Source: Legionella massiliensis (GTDB lineage: Bacteria; Pseudomonadota; Gammaproteobacteria; Legionellales; Legionellaceae). Taken from it: a stretch of 64,000 nucleotides of DNA. The DNA lies in the NCBI RefSeq assembly GCF_000756815.1, contig NZ_CCVW01000001.1:682001-746000 (forward strand), read 5' to 3'. The notes under the pieces were generated by a model. That model searched no databases. It worked only from the letters and a program-made list of their open reading frames with translations, and had not been told where the DNA came from. A program made the position numbers and the translations under genes. Positions 56,880 through 64,000 of the stretch are shown here, in pieces (the stretch's first letter is position 1; every line of letters starts with the position of its first letter).

Positions 56880-57249
56880 CATAACCTATTGATTTAACTA
56901 TATATTTACCATTTATTCTGGGATTCCGGGTTTAAAATGCATTCATTTAGTCCTAATTAACTATGATCTGAACCACCAAATACAATCAAAGACAATGAAA
57001 ATCCATGTTTTGACATAGGTTAATTAAAACTATTCCCGCGAATAAATCGTGGGAGCAACACGTAGGCGTTGGGGACCAATTGTCAACACACCCTAATAAA
57101 ATAGGGAAAGGGAAATATCATTCAAATGTTATGGATAATTTCGACCTTCGTCCATGCTACTAGGGAAATGAACATAATTTCCAAGATACACTGCAAGCCC
57201 TAATTAGTCGAAGTCGATGTATTATTGTAGGTGCGGAATGTAAATCTTA
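56880..57249. other. Gap right of island 2
   Basis: No gene seen. It contains a third arm-type word at 56982-57000, which hints that the DNA beyond was also acquired at the same site, by a third decayed element. Confidence 0.4.
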
Positions 57250-57576
57250 TCATTCTTTATGAATTGGATTCCCGCCCTCATTATCCATAGCATTTTTTCC
57301 TTCTTCATCCTCATCTTTTTCTTTTATAAGAGTAACAGAGGAGGAGTGTTGAGTGGCACAAGTGGGGCATGAAAGATGTTTGGATGGATAAATAAAGTCA
57401 CATAATTTGGTAAAGAGGCAAAGGATTACGCCGACAGCAAATAAAGCAACAATCGCGAGCGCCTTTCCCGTAGAAATAGTTAGATATGTCGCTATAACTA
57501 GCAAGAAAATACCTAATATTTCAAAACGTAGTGTCCAAATACAACTTCCTGTTTTGGAACATTCTATTTTTCTCAT
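57250..57576 (-). CDS. Small membrane protein with two TM segments
   Basis: 108 aa. Two adjacent hydrophobic segments (GIFLLVIATYLTIS, ALAIVALFAVGVILCLF) precede a CPTC motif (HLSCPTCATQ) and an acidic tail. The CPTC motif could bind metal or be redox active. No family recognised. A single gene in a decayed context. Confidence 0.6.
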   Translation of the reverse strand: MRKIECSKTGSCIWTLRFEILGIFLLVIATYLTISTGKALAIVALFAVGVILCLFTKLCDFIYPSKHLSCPTCATQHSSSVTLIKEKDEDEEGKNAMDNEGGNPIHKE

Positions 57577-57615
57577 GTCATACTCCTAATGCATAATGCT
57601 CTTCAAACGCCAAGT

Positions 57616-57735
57616 TTAGGCATCCCATAAATCCCAGTTTCTTTGTAGGTTAAGCCAAAATTCTATTTCTATATTTAATGCATCCTCCAAGGGTTTAAGA
57701 AACTCTTCAAAAAGCATTTCAACTGGGAGAGTAGG
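57616..57735 (-). pseudogene. HigA-type antitoxin with internal deletion
   Basis: The complement reads PVEMLFEEFLKPLEDALNIE, then IEFWLNLQRNWDLWDA and a stop at 57616-57618. HigA starts (HPGEML.EEFLKPL) and ends (EFWLNLQ...DLW.A) are joined directly, so the HTH centre is gone. No toxin is left beside it. Confidence 0.82.
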
Positions 57736-57814
57736 AGGCTATTTGTAGATCATCAATTTCTTCAGTTATGATAATCTCTAATACACACATATGGGTATAA
57801 TCTTGATAAGACCT

Positions 57815-58174
57815 CTAGTGCTTTGTAAAACCTAAAATTTTTAGGCCCTTTTCAATGTTGTTGATTACATTCGGTTGCGATAACAAGTATTGACCTATAT
57901 GCTTTGTTAATTGTTCTTGAGCTACACCAAAAGCTTCATTCCATTCGGTCTTCCTAAAATCTCCATGGCCTAAATACACTAAAGCAACTAAGGTTGCTTG
58001 ATGGTCCGGAGGGAGGGTATTTATTATAGTAAGCATATTTTGGTATTCTGGATCAGATAAAATGTAGCCTGAATCCTTTTCCCTGGTCAATTTAGGATAT
58101 TTATCTATTTTTTCTTGAAAGTGTTTTATTTGCTCAAGAATAGCTCGTATTTTTTGAGGTTCCATATTAAGCAT
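57815..58174 (-). CDS. DUF3775-family protein
   Basis: 119 aa. The core DHQATLVALVYLGHGDF..TEWNEAFG and IGQYLLSQPNVINNIEKGLKILG matches DUF3775 proteins as I recall them; their function is unknown. GGAG lies about eight bases before the ATG at 58174. It reads as an intact gene. Confidence 0.75.
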   Translation of the reverse strand: MLNMEPQKIRAILEQIKHFQEKIDKYPKLTREKDSGYILSDPEYQNMLTIINTLPPDHQATLVALVYLGHGDFRKTEWNEAFGVAQEQLTKHIGQYLLSQPNVINNIEKGLKILGFTKH

Positions 58175-58243
58175 TCAATTCTCCTATTCATTAATTTAAT
58201 TATAGTCTATGTTTGGCTTTCTTTAATAAGGCCCTTATTTATG

Positions 58244-58325
58244 TGAAGTGGTTTAATAGATCTGTACACCCCAGTTAAGAGATAATGTACTTAACTGGGG
58301 TGTACAGATCTATTAAACCACTTCA
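58244..58325. repeat. Perfect 36-bp inverted repeat built on an IS3 end
   Basis: Arms 58244-58279 and 58290-58325 are exact complements around a 10-base loop (AGATAATGTA). The inner part (CCAGTTAAG, loop, CTTAACTGG) exists in the IS3 left end at 38270-38310; here the symmetry continues 20 bp outwards (GTGGTTTAATAGATCTGTAC). It can form a very stable hairpin. Confidence 0.92.
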
Positions 58326-58479
58326 TTGTGAACTATCACCCATCAAGAAAGAGTTTTATGCGAATAATCGTCGAGTATCTAATTTAAAAATTAAAAGGGA
58401 TTTAAATGTTTCTTTAAAATACCCAACTTATAAAGAAGGGCTAGCTCAAATTTGGAGAAATGATTTTGAGCGCAAATAA
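58326..58479 (+). pseudogene. C-terminal remnant of an SDR epimerase-type gene
   Basis: The frame reads HCELSPIKKEFYANNRRVSN, then LKIKRDLNVSLKYPTYKEGL. FYA..RRVSN.KIK..L...L.YPTY.EGL is the C-terminal end of NAD-dependent epimerase/dehydratases. The Rossmann half is gone, and the palindrome replaces it. Confidence 0.82.
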
Positions 58480-58850
58480 GCTAATGAAATTACATTGAGG
58501 CTAAAAAAGTACAAAGTCATTGCAAGGTTATTAATTCGATAGCATGCAATGGCAATTAAAGACGCAATTTAATGATTTTGAAAAAGAATCTTCCTGCTAA
58601 TGCTAAACCAGTCTAATCAGAGAAGGGAATGAGAAATCGTTTTTGACTTTGGTGAATCACCTTTATAAAAAGATATTTAAATACTCTTGAAAAAAATATT
58701 TTTAACCTAATATTAAATAAACCATTCAACATTATGGAGGTTTTTTCAATTAATTCATCATGTTATGAACTCGAAATAGAAACAAGGTACCTTAATTTTT
58801 TGTTATTTTTTAGTTGTTATTAAAAATTGAGAATTAAGAGGATTTAAACT
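58480..58850. other. Gap before the HPF-like gene
   Basis: AT-rich, no gene recognised. It must hold the promoter of the rightward stress-type group. Confidence 0.4.
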
Positions 58851-59225
58851 ATGACAACCGTTCAAACAATCGTTCGTGGTATTTCAACAACCTCAGGAAT
58901 CAATTTCCAGATCAATAAGCATTTCAATAAACTTAAAAGATCCTACTGTAAAATAAAGAAATGTAGGGTAAGTATTGAATTAGCAAAAAATAATACACAC
59001 AAAGATAAACTTTATTGTGTGTGCATTAGTATTACTATTCCTGGGAAACAGCTAATTAGTAAAAAGCAAGAGCCTAATTTATTCATAGCTATTCGAGATG
59101 GTTTTTTAGCAATCGAACAAATATTAGAAAAAAATCATAAAAAGAAAGTGTTTTTCAAAAAGAGTTACTCGCATTATCTGCGTGGTACAAATGAGACAAT
59201 CAATGACTCGAGGCAGTTGATGTAA
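58851..59225 (+). CDS. HPF/RaiA-like ribosome hibernation factor
   Basis: 124 aa. It has the S30AE/HPF fold signature: an N-terminal INKHFNKLKRSYCKIKKCRV (helix-strand), a basic middle (YCVCISITIPGKQLI) and the helix FIAIRDGFLAIEQILEKNHK. HPF proteins bind 30S subunits and stabilise idle ribosomes. AGAGG lies near -10 of the ATG. The basic C-terminal tail is longer than in short HPF. It starts a stress-type gene group. Confidence 0.8.
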   Translation: MTTVQTIVRGISTTSGINFQINKHFNKLKRSYCKIKKCRVSIELAKNNTHKDKLYCVCISITIPGKQLISKKQEPNLFIAIRDGFLAIEQILEKNHKKKVFFKKSYSHYLRGTNETINDSRQLM

Positions 59226-59329
59226 TGTCCAATTGAGGGCGTAGTCATCATCTAGGCAGGGCTAAAAGCCCTTGCCACTAAATTTTCAAAAATTAGAACC
59301 CAATTACTATGATAAAGAAAGAGGCTGAT

Positions 59330-59866
59330 ATGAAAAAAGAGCTGATTCTAGTTTTATCTTGTGCGCTCATACTCGCAGCAATGATGTCTGTAGTTAATGC
59401 TGAAGATAATAAATTTGTGCAAAAAAGCACTCATCAAATTACAGGGCCATTTGATGATCCTGTAATTAATCAATTAAATAAAATACAACAAACTATGGAT
59501 CATATGATGCAAATGCATTTATCTCAAATCCACAGTAATCAATTGAGCTTAGCTAAGTCGATGAGCACATTGGAAAATACCCAAGAAATTCAAATGGAAG
59601 AGCATAATAACAAATTGATTTATAAGATTAAAAAAGAGCAAGGAACTGATAGCAAAGTGAATGTTTCTATTAAAGAGGGGCTGTTAATTATAAACACTCA
59701 TACAAGTCAGAAAACTGTCAGTAATGAGGGTAAGAATAAAAACATCAGTTTTTCGCAAAGTAACTACAGTCAGTCTTTCCCTTTTCCTGATGATTATGAT
59801 TCAAACTCAATGGATCTAAAAGATAATGATTCAAACCTAATTATTACCTTTAAAAAGAAGGGATAA
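59330..59866 (+). CDS. Periplasmic Hsp20-like protein
   Basis: 178 aa from the ATG at 59330 (MKKELILVLSCALILAAMMS), whose signal peptide ends near VNA; AAAGAGG precedes it. An ATG at 59309 is also open. The C-terminal 100 residues resemble an alpha-crystallin domain (VNVSIKEGLLIINTHT, SQSFPFPDDYDSNSMD, SNLIITFKKKG). The N-terminal mature part is Met/His/Gln-rich. It is likely a periplasmic chaperone and lies next to a cytosolic Hsp20. Confidence 0.72.
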   Translation: MKKELILVLSCALILAAMMSVVNAEDNKFVQKSTHQITGPFDDPVINQLNKIQQTMDHMMQMHLSQIHSNQLSLAKSMSTLENTQEIQMEEHNNKLIYKIKKEQGTDSKVNVSIKEGLLIINTHTSQKTVSNEGKNKNISFSQSNYSQSFPFPDDYDSNSMDLKDNDSNLIITFKKKG

Positions 59867-60084
59867 ATTTTTTTAAACTGGGAATTATTTTTATTATCAG
59901 TAATTAGAGGAGCAAAGGCATAAAATTAATTTGATCCTCTTGAATTTTGGAAAATGAACTCCATTTTTAGGTTTGTTGAAATCTGATTTTCGAGTCATAA
60001 AAGTCAGTTGGTTTTTACGAGCAAGATATTTGCTTAATTAAATTTAAGGCAAAGCCCTATATTAAAAATCACTAAGGAGATGCT

Positions 60085-60522
60085 ATGAGTAATTTACGAA
60101 AACCATACCCCATCATTCGTGATATGAGTAGTTTACTGGAGCATTTTTTTAATCCTCAGTCACAGGAGGATGCTTCACTAATTGAAACTGGAACTTGGGT
60201 GCCTCTTGTGGATATCAAAGAAGAAAAAGATCGCTTCCTAGTTATTGCTGATATCCCTGGCGTTAAAAAAGAAGATTTTGATATTTCTTTAGAGCAACAT
60301 GTTCTGACATTAAAAGGATTTCGATATTTTGATAAAACAGATCAGCAAAATGGCTATACGAGAAAAGAGCGGGTTCAAGGGCAGTTTTATCGTCGCTTTA
60401 GCCTTCCTCAAACAGCCGATGATGCAAAAATTACTGCGCGATATGCGCATGGAGTATTAGAAATCTCGATTCCCAAAAAAGATGCACTAGCTCAGAAAAA
60501 AATAGAAATTTCTGTGGAATAG
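60085..60522 (+). CDS. Small heat-shock protein, Hsp20 family
   Basis: 145 aa. The alpha-crystallin domain runs WVPLVDIKEEKDRFLVIADI, then PGVKKEDFDISLE, YTRKERVQGQFYRRFSLPQT and GVLEISIPKK. The C-terminal tail is short. AAGGAG lies about eight bases before the ATG. It prevents aggregation of unfolded proteins in the cytosol. Confidence 0.94.
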   Translation: MSNLRKPYPIIRDMSSLLEHFFNPQSQEDASLIETGTWVPLVDIKEEKDRFLVIADIPGVKKEDFDISLEQHVLTLKGFRYFDKTDQQNGYTRKERVQGQFYRRFSLPQTADDAKITARYAHGVLEISIPKKDALAQKKIEISVE

Positions 60523-60631
60523 AGATAATAACCACTTGTCTGAAATGAGCTGATTTTAGAGCCTAGGCTCCAAAATCGGTTCATTGAATTTATTAAAAAG
60601 AAGATTTTTAATTCTATACATTTAAATTATT

Positions 60632-61624
60632 ATGAGCCTAAATTATAGTTTGACAAACCAGCCTGAATACCAGAGTTTTTTCAAAAGCGCCTTGGCATTA
60701 AAAGGTTCAGTCACCCCAAAAGTAATGAAAAGAGTTTGTTTGATAGTTCTTTATACTAGTCTTGTATTTTATTTATGCTACTTTTTTCCATCAGCCATTC
60801 TACCTATAGGCCCGTTCGAATATGGAGGATTAGTTTTAGGCTTAGTCCTTGTTTTTAGAGTAAATGCTGGTTATGACCGGTGGTGGGAAGCAAGAAAACT
60901 ATGGGGGAATGTGGTTAATCAAAGCAGGAATTTGGCGATTATTTTAGTTAATTGCACAAGTAAAGAATCGCAGGATTGGATAGTTAAAGTGACCAATATG
61001 ATTTCTGCTTTGCCCTATCTGATGAAAGATAGTTTAAGAGAACATACAAACATTCAATATCTTTTACATCTTATTGATATGGATAGTATTCAGCAATTAA
61101 ACAAAGTAAAAAATCGTCCGCTTATGTTAGCTACAATGATTTCACGTGAGTTGCAAGTTGCGCGGGCTAGTCATGGTCTTGACTCCTTTGCATTTCACCA
61201 TGCGCAAACGCAAATACAGCACATTATTGATGCTCAGGGTGCATGTGAACGAATTCTAAAAACACCAATGCCCTTTGTTATGGCTATAAAATCAAGACGC
61301 TTTATTTTATTTTTTTTATTAATGCTACCCTTTGCTTTAGCAAACGTTGCTTTGTTTTTCAGTCCCTTATTAATTGCTGGGATCGTTTCTTATGCACTTT
61401 TTTCCCTGGACCAGATTGGTTTTGAATTACAAAATCCATTTTCTGAAAATAACTTAAGCCATTTACCTTTGGATAGTATTTGTCAAACCATTGGTAGCAA
61501 CATTAAGGAAATTCGCGATAACAGGTTGTTTTTAGATCCTTTGCCCAAGCTATCAGAATTTAATGAAATCTACCCTATTCAAAGAACCCTAGAGCCGTTA
61601 TTTTATAAAGCTGGGTTAGATTAA
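60632..61624 (+). CDS. Bestrophin-like (UPF0187) membrane protein
   Basis: 330 aa. The signature VFRVNAGYDRWWEARKLWGN is typical of bacterial bestrophins. Transmembrane segments lie near residues 30-50, 60-80, 225-245 and 245-265. The C-terminal HLPLDSICQTIGSNIKEI is conserved in the family. Homologues are ion channels (Na+ or anion). It follows the Hsp20 gene by 110 bp and could be transcribed with it. Confidence 0.86.
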   Translation: MSLNYSLTNQPEYQSFFKSALALKGSVTPKVMKRVCLIVLYTSLVFYLCYFFPSAILPIGPFEYGGLVLGLVLVFRVNAGYDRWWEARKLWGNVVNQSRNLAIILVNCTSKESQDWIVKVTNMISALPYLMKDSLREHTNIQYLLHLIDMDSIQQLNKVKNRPLMLATMISRELQVARASHGLDSFAFHHAQTQIQHIIDAQGACERILKTPMPFVMAIKSRRFILFFLLMLPFALANVALFFSPLLIAGIVSYALFSLDQIGFELQNPFSENNLSHLPLDSICQTIGSNIKEIRDNRLFLDPLPKLSEFNEIYPIQRTLEPLFYKAGLD

Positions 61625-61969
61625 TTAATCGATTACTGTGTAGTTACTTTCAGAAAAACCTCTAATCTATTTGTAACTACCCTTGAATCCCCAACTTTGA
61701 TATCGAAAATATTATTTGCCAAATGAAAACCAGATTGGCTTATGAATATCAAGAGCATCGACTGGTTTAAGGTAGGTGTTTCATTTATCTACTTGAAATA
61801 AAGACGATAGGTTTTGCTATTAACAAGCCTTGAATGAAATTGGCTACGTTCTGGCGCAAGAGCTCATCTGAGGGTATTGATAAAATAGAGGGAGAGTCTG
61901 ATGGTTGATAGTGAAGCATTATCATCTTAACTAGACTATATTTTATATTATTATCAAATTTGTCGCGAA
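61625..61969. other. Gap before the partial ankyrin-protease gene
   Basis: No gene recognised. It carries the promoter and a weak ribosome site for the gene that starts at 61970. Confidence 0.35.
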
Positions 61970-64000
61970 ATGAAAAGCAAAGTTGAACCTGTGATAGCTC
62001 TAAAGGAAGCTGGAATTGCTGATGCAGTTAGAGCAATGAACCTCTTAGATAAGCTTGAGCTTGGCAAAAAATGGAGCAGAGTCAAAGGGCAAGGATGGAG
62101 TTTACGATGCCCCGTTAAACCAGAAGAAGCCCTTGCCTATATTGATCAGATAGAAAAAGCATTTGGTGATTACAATCTTTCAATAGAACGCGGTGAGGTG
62201 AATCCAGATGGGACCATTAATTTAATAATTCCAACTCAAATCACCTATGCTATAGGAGCACAGACTCCCAGTCTTGTTGTCGATAGAAATTGGTTTATAA
62301 GTCGATTAGAAACTGAATTAAAAAAAGCCATTCGAACTTATGATCTTGATCGCATTAAGCAGCTAATTAGTCATCCAGAAGTGGATGTTGGTAAGGTGGA
62401 TGACGAGGGCAATACCTTACTTAATTATGCTATTACATCAGGCGATCCTGAAATAATCACGCTCATAAAAAGCCGTCAGGATCCACTCAATCAAGAGGAT
62501 TTGGATCTTCCGGTTAACTGGTCATGGCAAGGGCATCTTATAAGCCGTGCCTCAGCTTTAGGCGAATGCGCTTTATTAATGCGCTCAGAAGAACCACAAC
62601 AATCCTCTTTTAAAAAAATTTCCGCTGAATTAGAGGGAAAAGATGGTGTTATTTTATTTAATCACGAACTTTATTATGTTGATCAAAAGAAGGAAACCAT
62701 TCAAAAAATTCAGAAAACCACTGAAAATAGTGAAAAATATACTGCTTTAATTGCAACGATATCAGCTACCTCTGGCTCATTGACAGTAGCAGACAGTGCA
62801 ACCCTTCAAATAAGTGCTTCTTTAATAGGTAAAACTCCAGGCGGATATGAGGGGAGAGTCTCTGAGAGAGGCGTATGTTTTGGCATATCACATATGGCTA
62901 TGCAAGCTTTTATGGCAAATGACTATGACAATTTTTATCGCCGTATGCAGTTAATTTCTGCTCTTCCAGTAGAGAGTTTCAATGAAAAAATAACTGGTTT
63001 AGAGGCTAAAAGAAGTACATTAACCAGTCAATCACGGATAGATTATAAGCAATTAAGTGAAGAGGAAAAAACGGCTCTTAAAAACGAAAATAAGGAAACA
63101 ATTGAACGCATCAGAAAAGAAGTCAATCAGTGGAAACATAGAAACGGGAAATCAGAGGTTGAAGCAGAAAATTACCTAGCAGAAAAAACAGGTAATTTTC
63201 TTTTCTCAGCTTTTCTTGAAAAGAAAATACAAGAGAACTTTTCTAAAGATGAGTTACTGCTGCTTGATACTCGAACCTTATTTGAAGGAATCGCCCTCTA
63301 CTTTGCCCCTCAAGAAGAGGCTCAACTATTTGACAAAAGAACAACACAAGATGTCTTAGCTACCGCACCTATTGTCCAATCACAAATAATGGAAGAACAA
63401 GGAGGCGTGGTTAAACTTGCTGCTTTTTGCGGAGCCTATGATAATCAAAAAATAAACAGCTATTTTGCAGGATTGCAGGAAGCTATCAACAACACAAAAC
63501 CACCTCTTGAAAAGAACCTTACGCTTTCCTTGGGTAGCTCCAACCATAGCATAGTAGTTAGCTTTGATCCCAAGAAACAAAAATGGTTTTTGGTTGACCC
63601 GAATGGAATAGCTAAAGCCTTTAGCGCAGAAAATGTTGTCAAGGCGTTGTCAGACAACGGAATTGCGGTTTTTAGTACAGAAGTGTTTTCTACCCAATCA
63701 GGTAGTGAGGCATTAATACCGATTGTTGAGAATTGGATGCAAGGAGAGCAATGGAAAGTAGCGCATCAAATAGATAATAACACACCTCTTATAATGGATA
63801 GCGATGGCGTCAATTTAATCCTCATGCTAATTAAATCTAATCAAATAGAAACGCTGAAGGAATTACTGCAAAAAGCCGTTGATCCAAATAAACCTTTGCT
63901 CCAGGGAAAGACACCGCTGCATTATGCTATCGCTATGAATAAAAACCCAGAAATTATAAAAATACTTCTGGATGATCCGCGGATTGATCCTAATGTAAAA
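61970..64000 (+). CDS. Papain-like (YopT/C58-type) protein with ankyrin repeats, partial
   Basis: The open frame starts MKSKVEPVIALKEAGIADAV and runs off the window (677 codons). An ankyrin repeat near residues 125-165 (VDDEGNTLLNYAITSGDPEI) and another at the edge (LLQGKTPLHYAIAMNKNPEI) flank a protease-like core: C303 in RGVCFGISHMA, H526 in SSNHSIVVSFD and D543 in WFLVDPNG. The order C-H-D with 'H..V' and 'DPN' fits YopT/AvrPphB-type cysteine proteases. A Dot/Icm effector is inferred. Confidence 0.78.
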   Translation, partial: MKSKVEPVIALKEAGIADAVRAMNLLDKLELGKKWSRVKGQGWSLRCPVKPEEALAYIDQIEKAFGDYNLSIERGEVNPDGTINLIIPTQITYAIGAQTPSLVVDRNWFISRLETELKKAIRTYDLDRIKQLISHPEVDVGKVDDEGNTLLNYAITSGDPEIITLIKSRQDPLNQEDLDLPVNWSWQGHLISRASALGECALLMRSEEPQQSSFKKISAELEGKDGVILFNHELYYVDQKKETIQKIQKTTENSEKYTALIATISATSGSLTVADSATLQISASLIGKTPGGYEGRVSERGVCFGISHMAMQAFMANDYDNFYRRMQLISALPVESFNEKITGLEAKRSTLTSQSRIDYKQLSEEEKTALKNENKETIERIRKEVNQWKHRNGKSEVEAENYLAEKTGNFLFSAFLEKKIQENFSKDELLLLDTRTLFEGIALYFAPQEEAQLFDKRTTQDVLATAPIVQSQIMEEQGGVVKLAAFCGAYDNQKINSYFAGLQEAINNTKPPLEKNLTLSLGSSNHSIVVSFDPKKQKWFLVDPNGIAKAFSAENVVKALSDNGIAVFSTEVFSTQSGSEALIPIVENWMQGEQWKVAHQIDNNTPLIMDSDGVNLILMLIKSNQIETLKELLQKAVDPNKPLLQGKTPLHYAIAMNKNPEIIKILLDDPRIDPNVK

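Overview
The window looks like a chromosome segment from Legionella or a close relative. The evidence is the AT-rich composition, a tmRNA with the tag ANDENFADGEAIAA, the runs mnmG-rsmG-parA-parB and tkt-gap-pgk, and many large eukaryote-like, effector-type proteins with E-rich tails. The species cannot be told from the sequence alone.

Backbone (1-23042): queC and dacB (PBP4) lie head to head, followed by a large membrane protein, the mnmG-rsmG-parA-parB group, a secreted YtcJ-like amidohydrolase, a 682-aa candidate effector, the tkt-gap-pgk glycolysis/pentose phosphate operon, a paralogue of the first membrane protein, oligopeptidase A (prlC) and the tmRNA gene ssrA. Gaps between these backbone genes carry two families of palindromic intergenic repeats. 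I did not see them in the accessory part.

Accessory region (23043 to about 56879): a 28-bp copy of the ssrA 3' end occurs at 23015-23042, again at 30341-30368 and again, with one mismatch, at 56852-56879. This is the footprint of two islands integrated in tandem at ssrA. Island 1 (23043-30368) holds a truncated integrase cut by an IS6 element, a secreted BNR-like protein with an outer-membrane barrel and a lipoprotein, a truncated ankyrin-type protein, a frameshifted gene and a HigBA-type toxin-antitoxin pair. Island 2 (30369-56879) holds tandem kinase-like paralogues, a LuxR-type regulator, a 2123-aa protein with two GT2 glycosyltransferase-like domains plus kinase-like and nucleotidyltransferase-like segments, an ADP-ribosyltransferase-like protein and a ShET2-like cysteine protease with 47-residue repeats. 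Between these genes lie many decayed mobile elements: IS3, IS5, IS6, IS110/IS1111 and Tn3 relics, a MITE-like element and a deleted group II intron.

Right part (56880-64000): more accessory DNA, with relics of a HigA antitoxin and an SDR epimerase, a 36-bp perfect palindrome made from an IS3 end, a stress-type group (HPF-like, periplasmic Hsp20-like, cytoplasmic Hsp20, bestrophin-like) and, running off the edge, a large papain-like (C-H-D) ankyrin protein.

No rRNA, classical tRNA or CRISPR array was seen. Function calls for effector-type proteins rest on motifs read by eye and are marked as inference.
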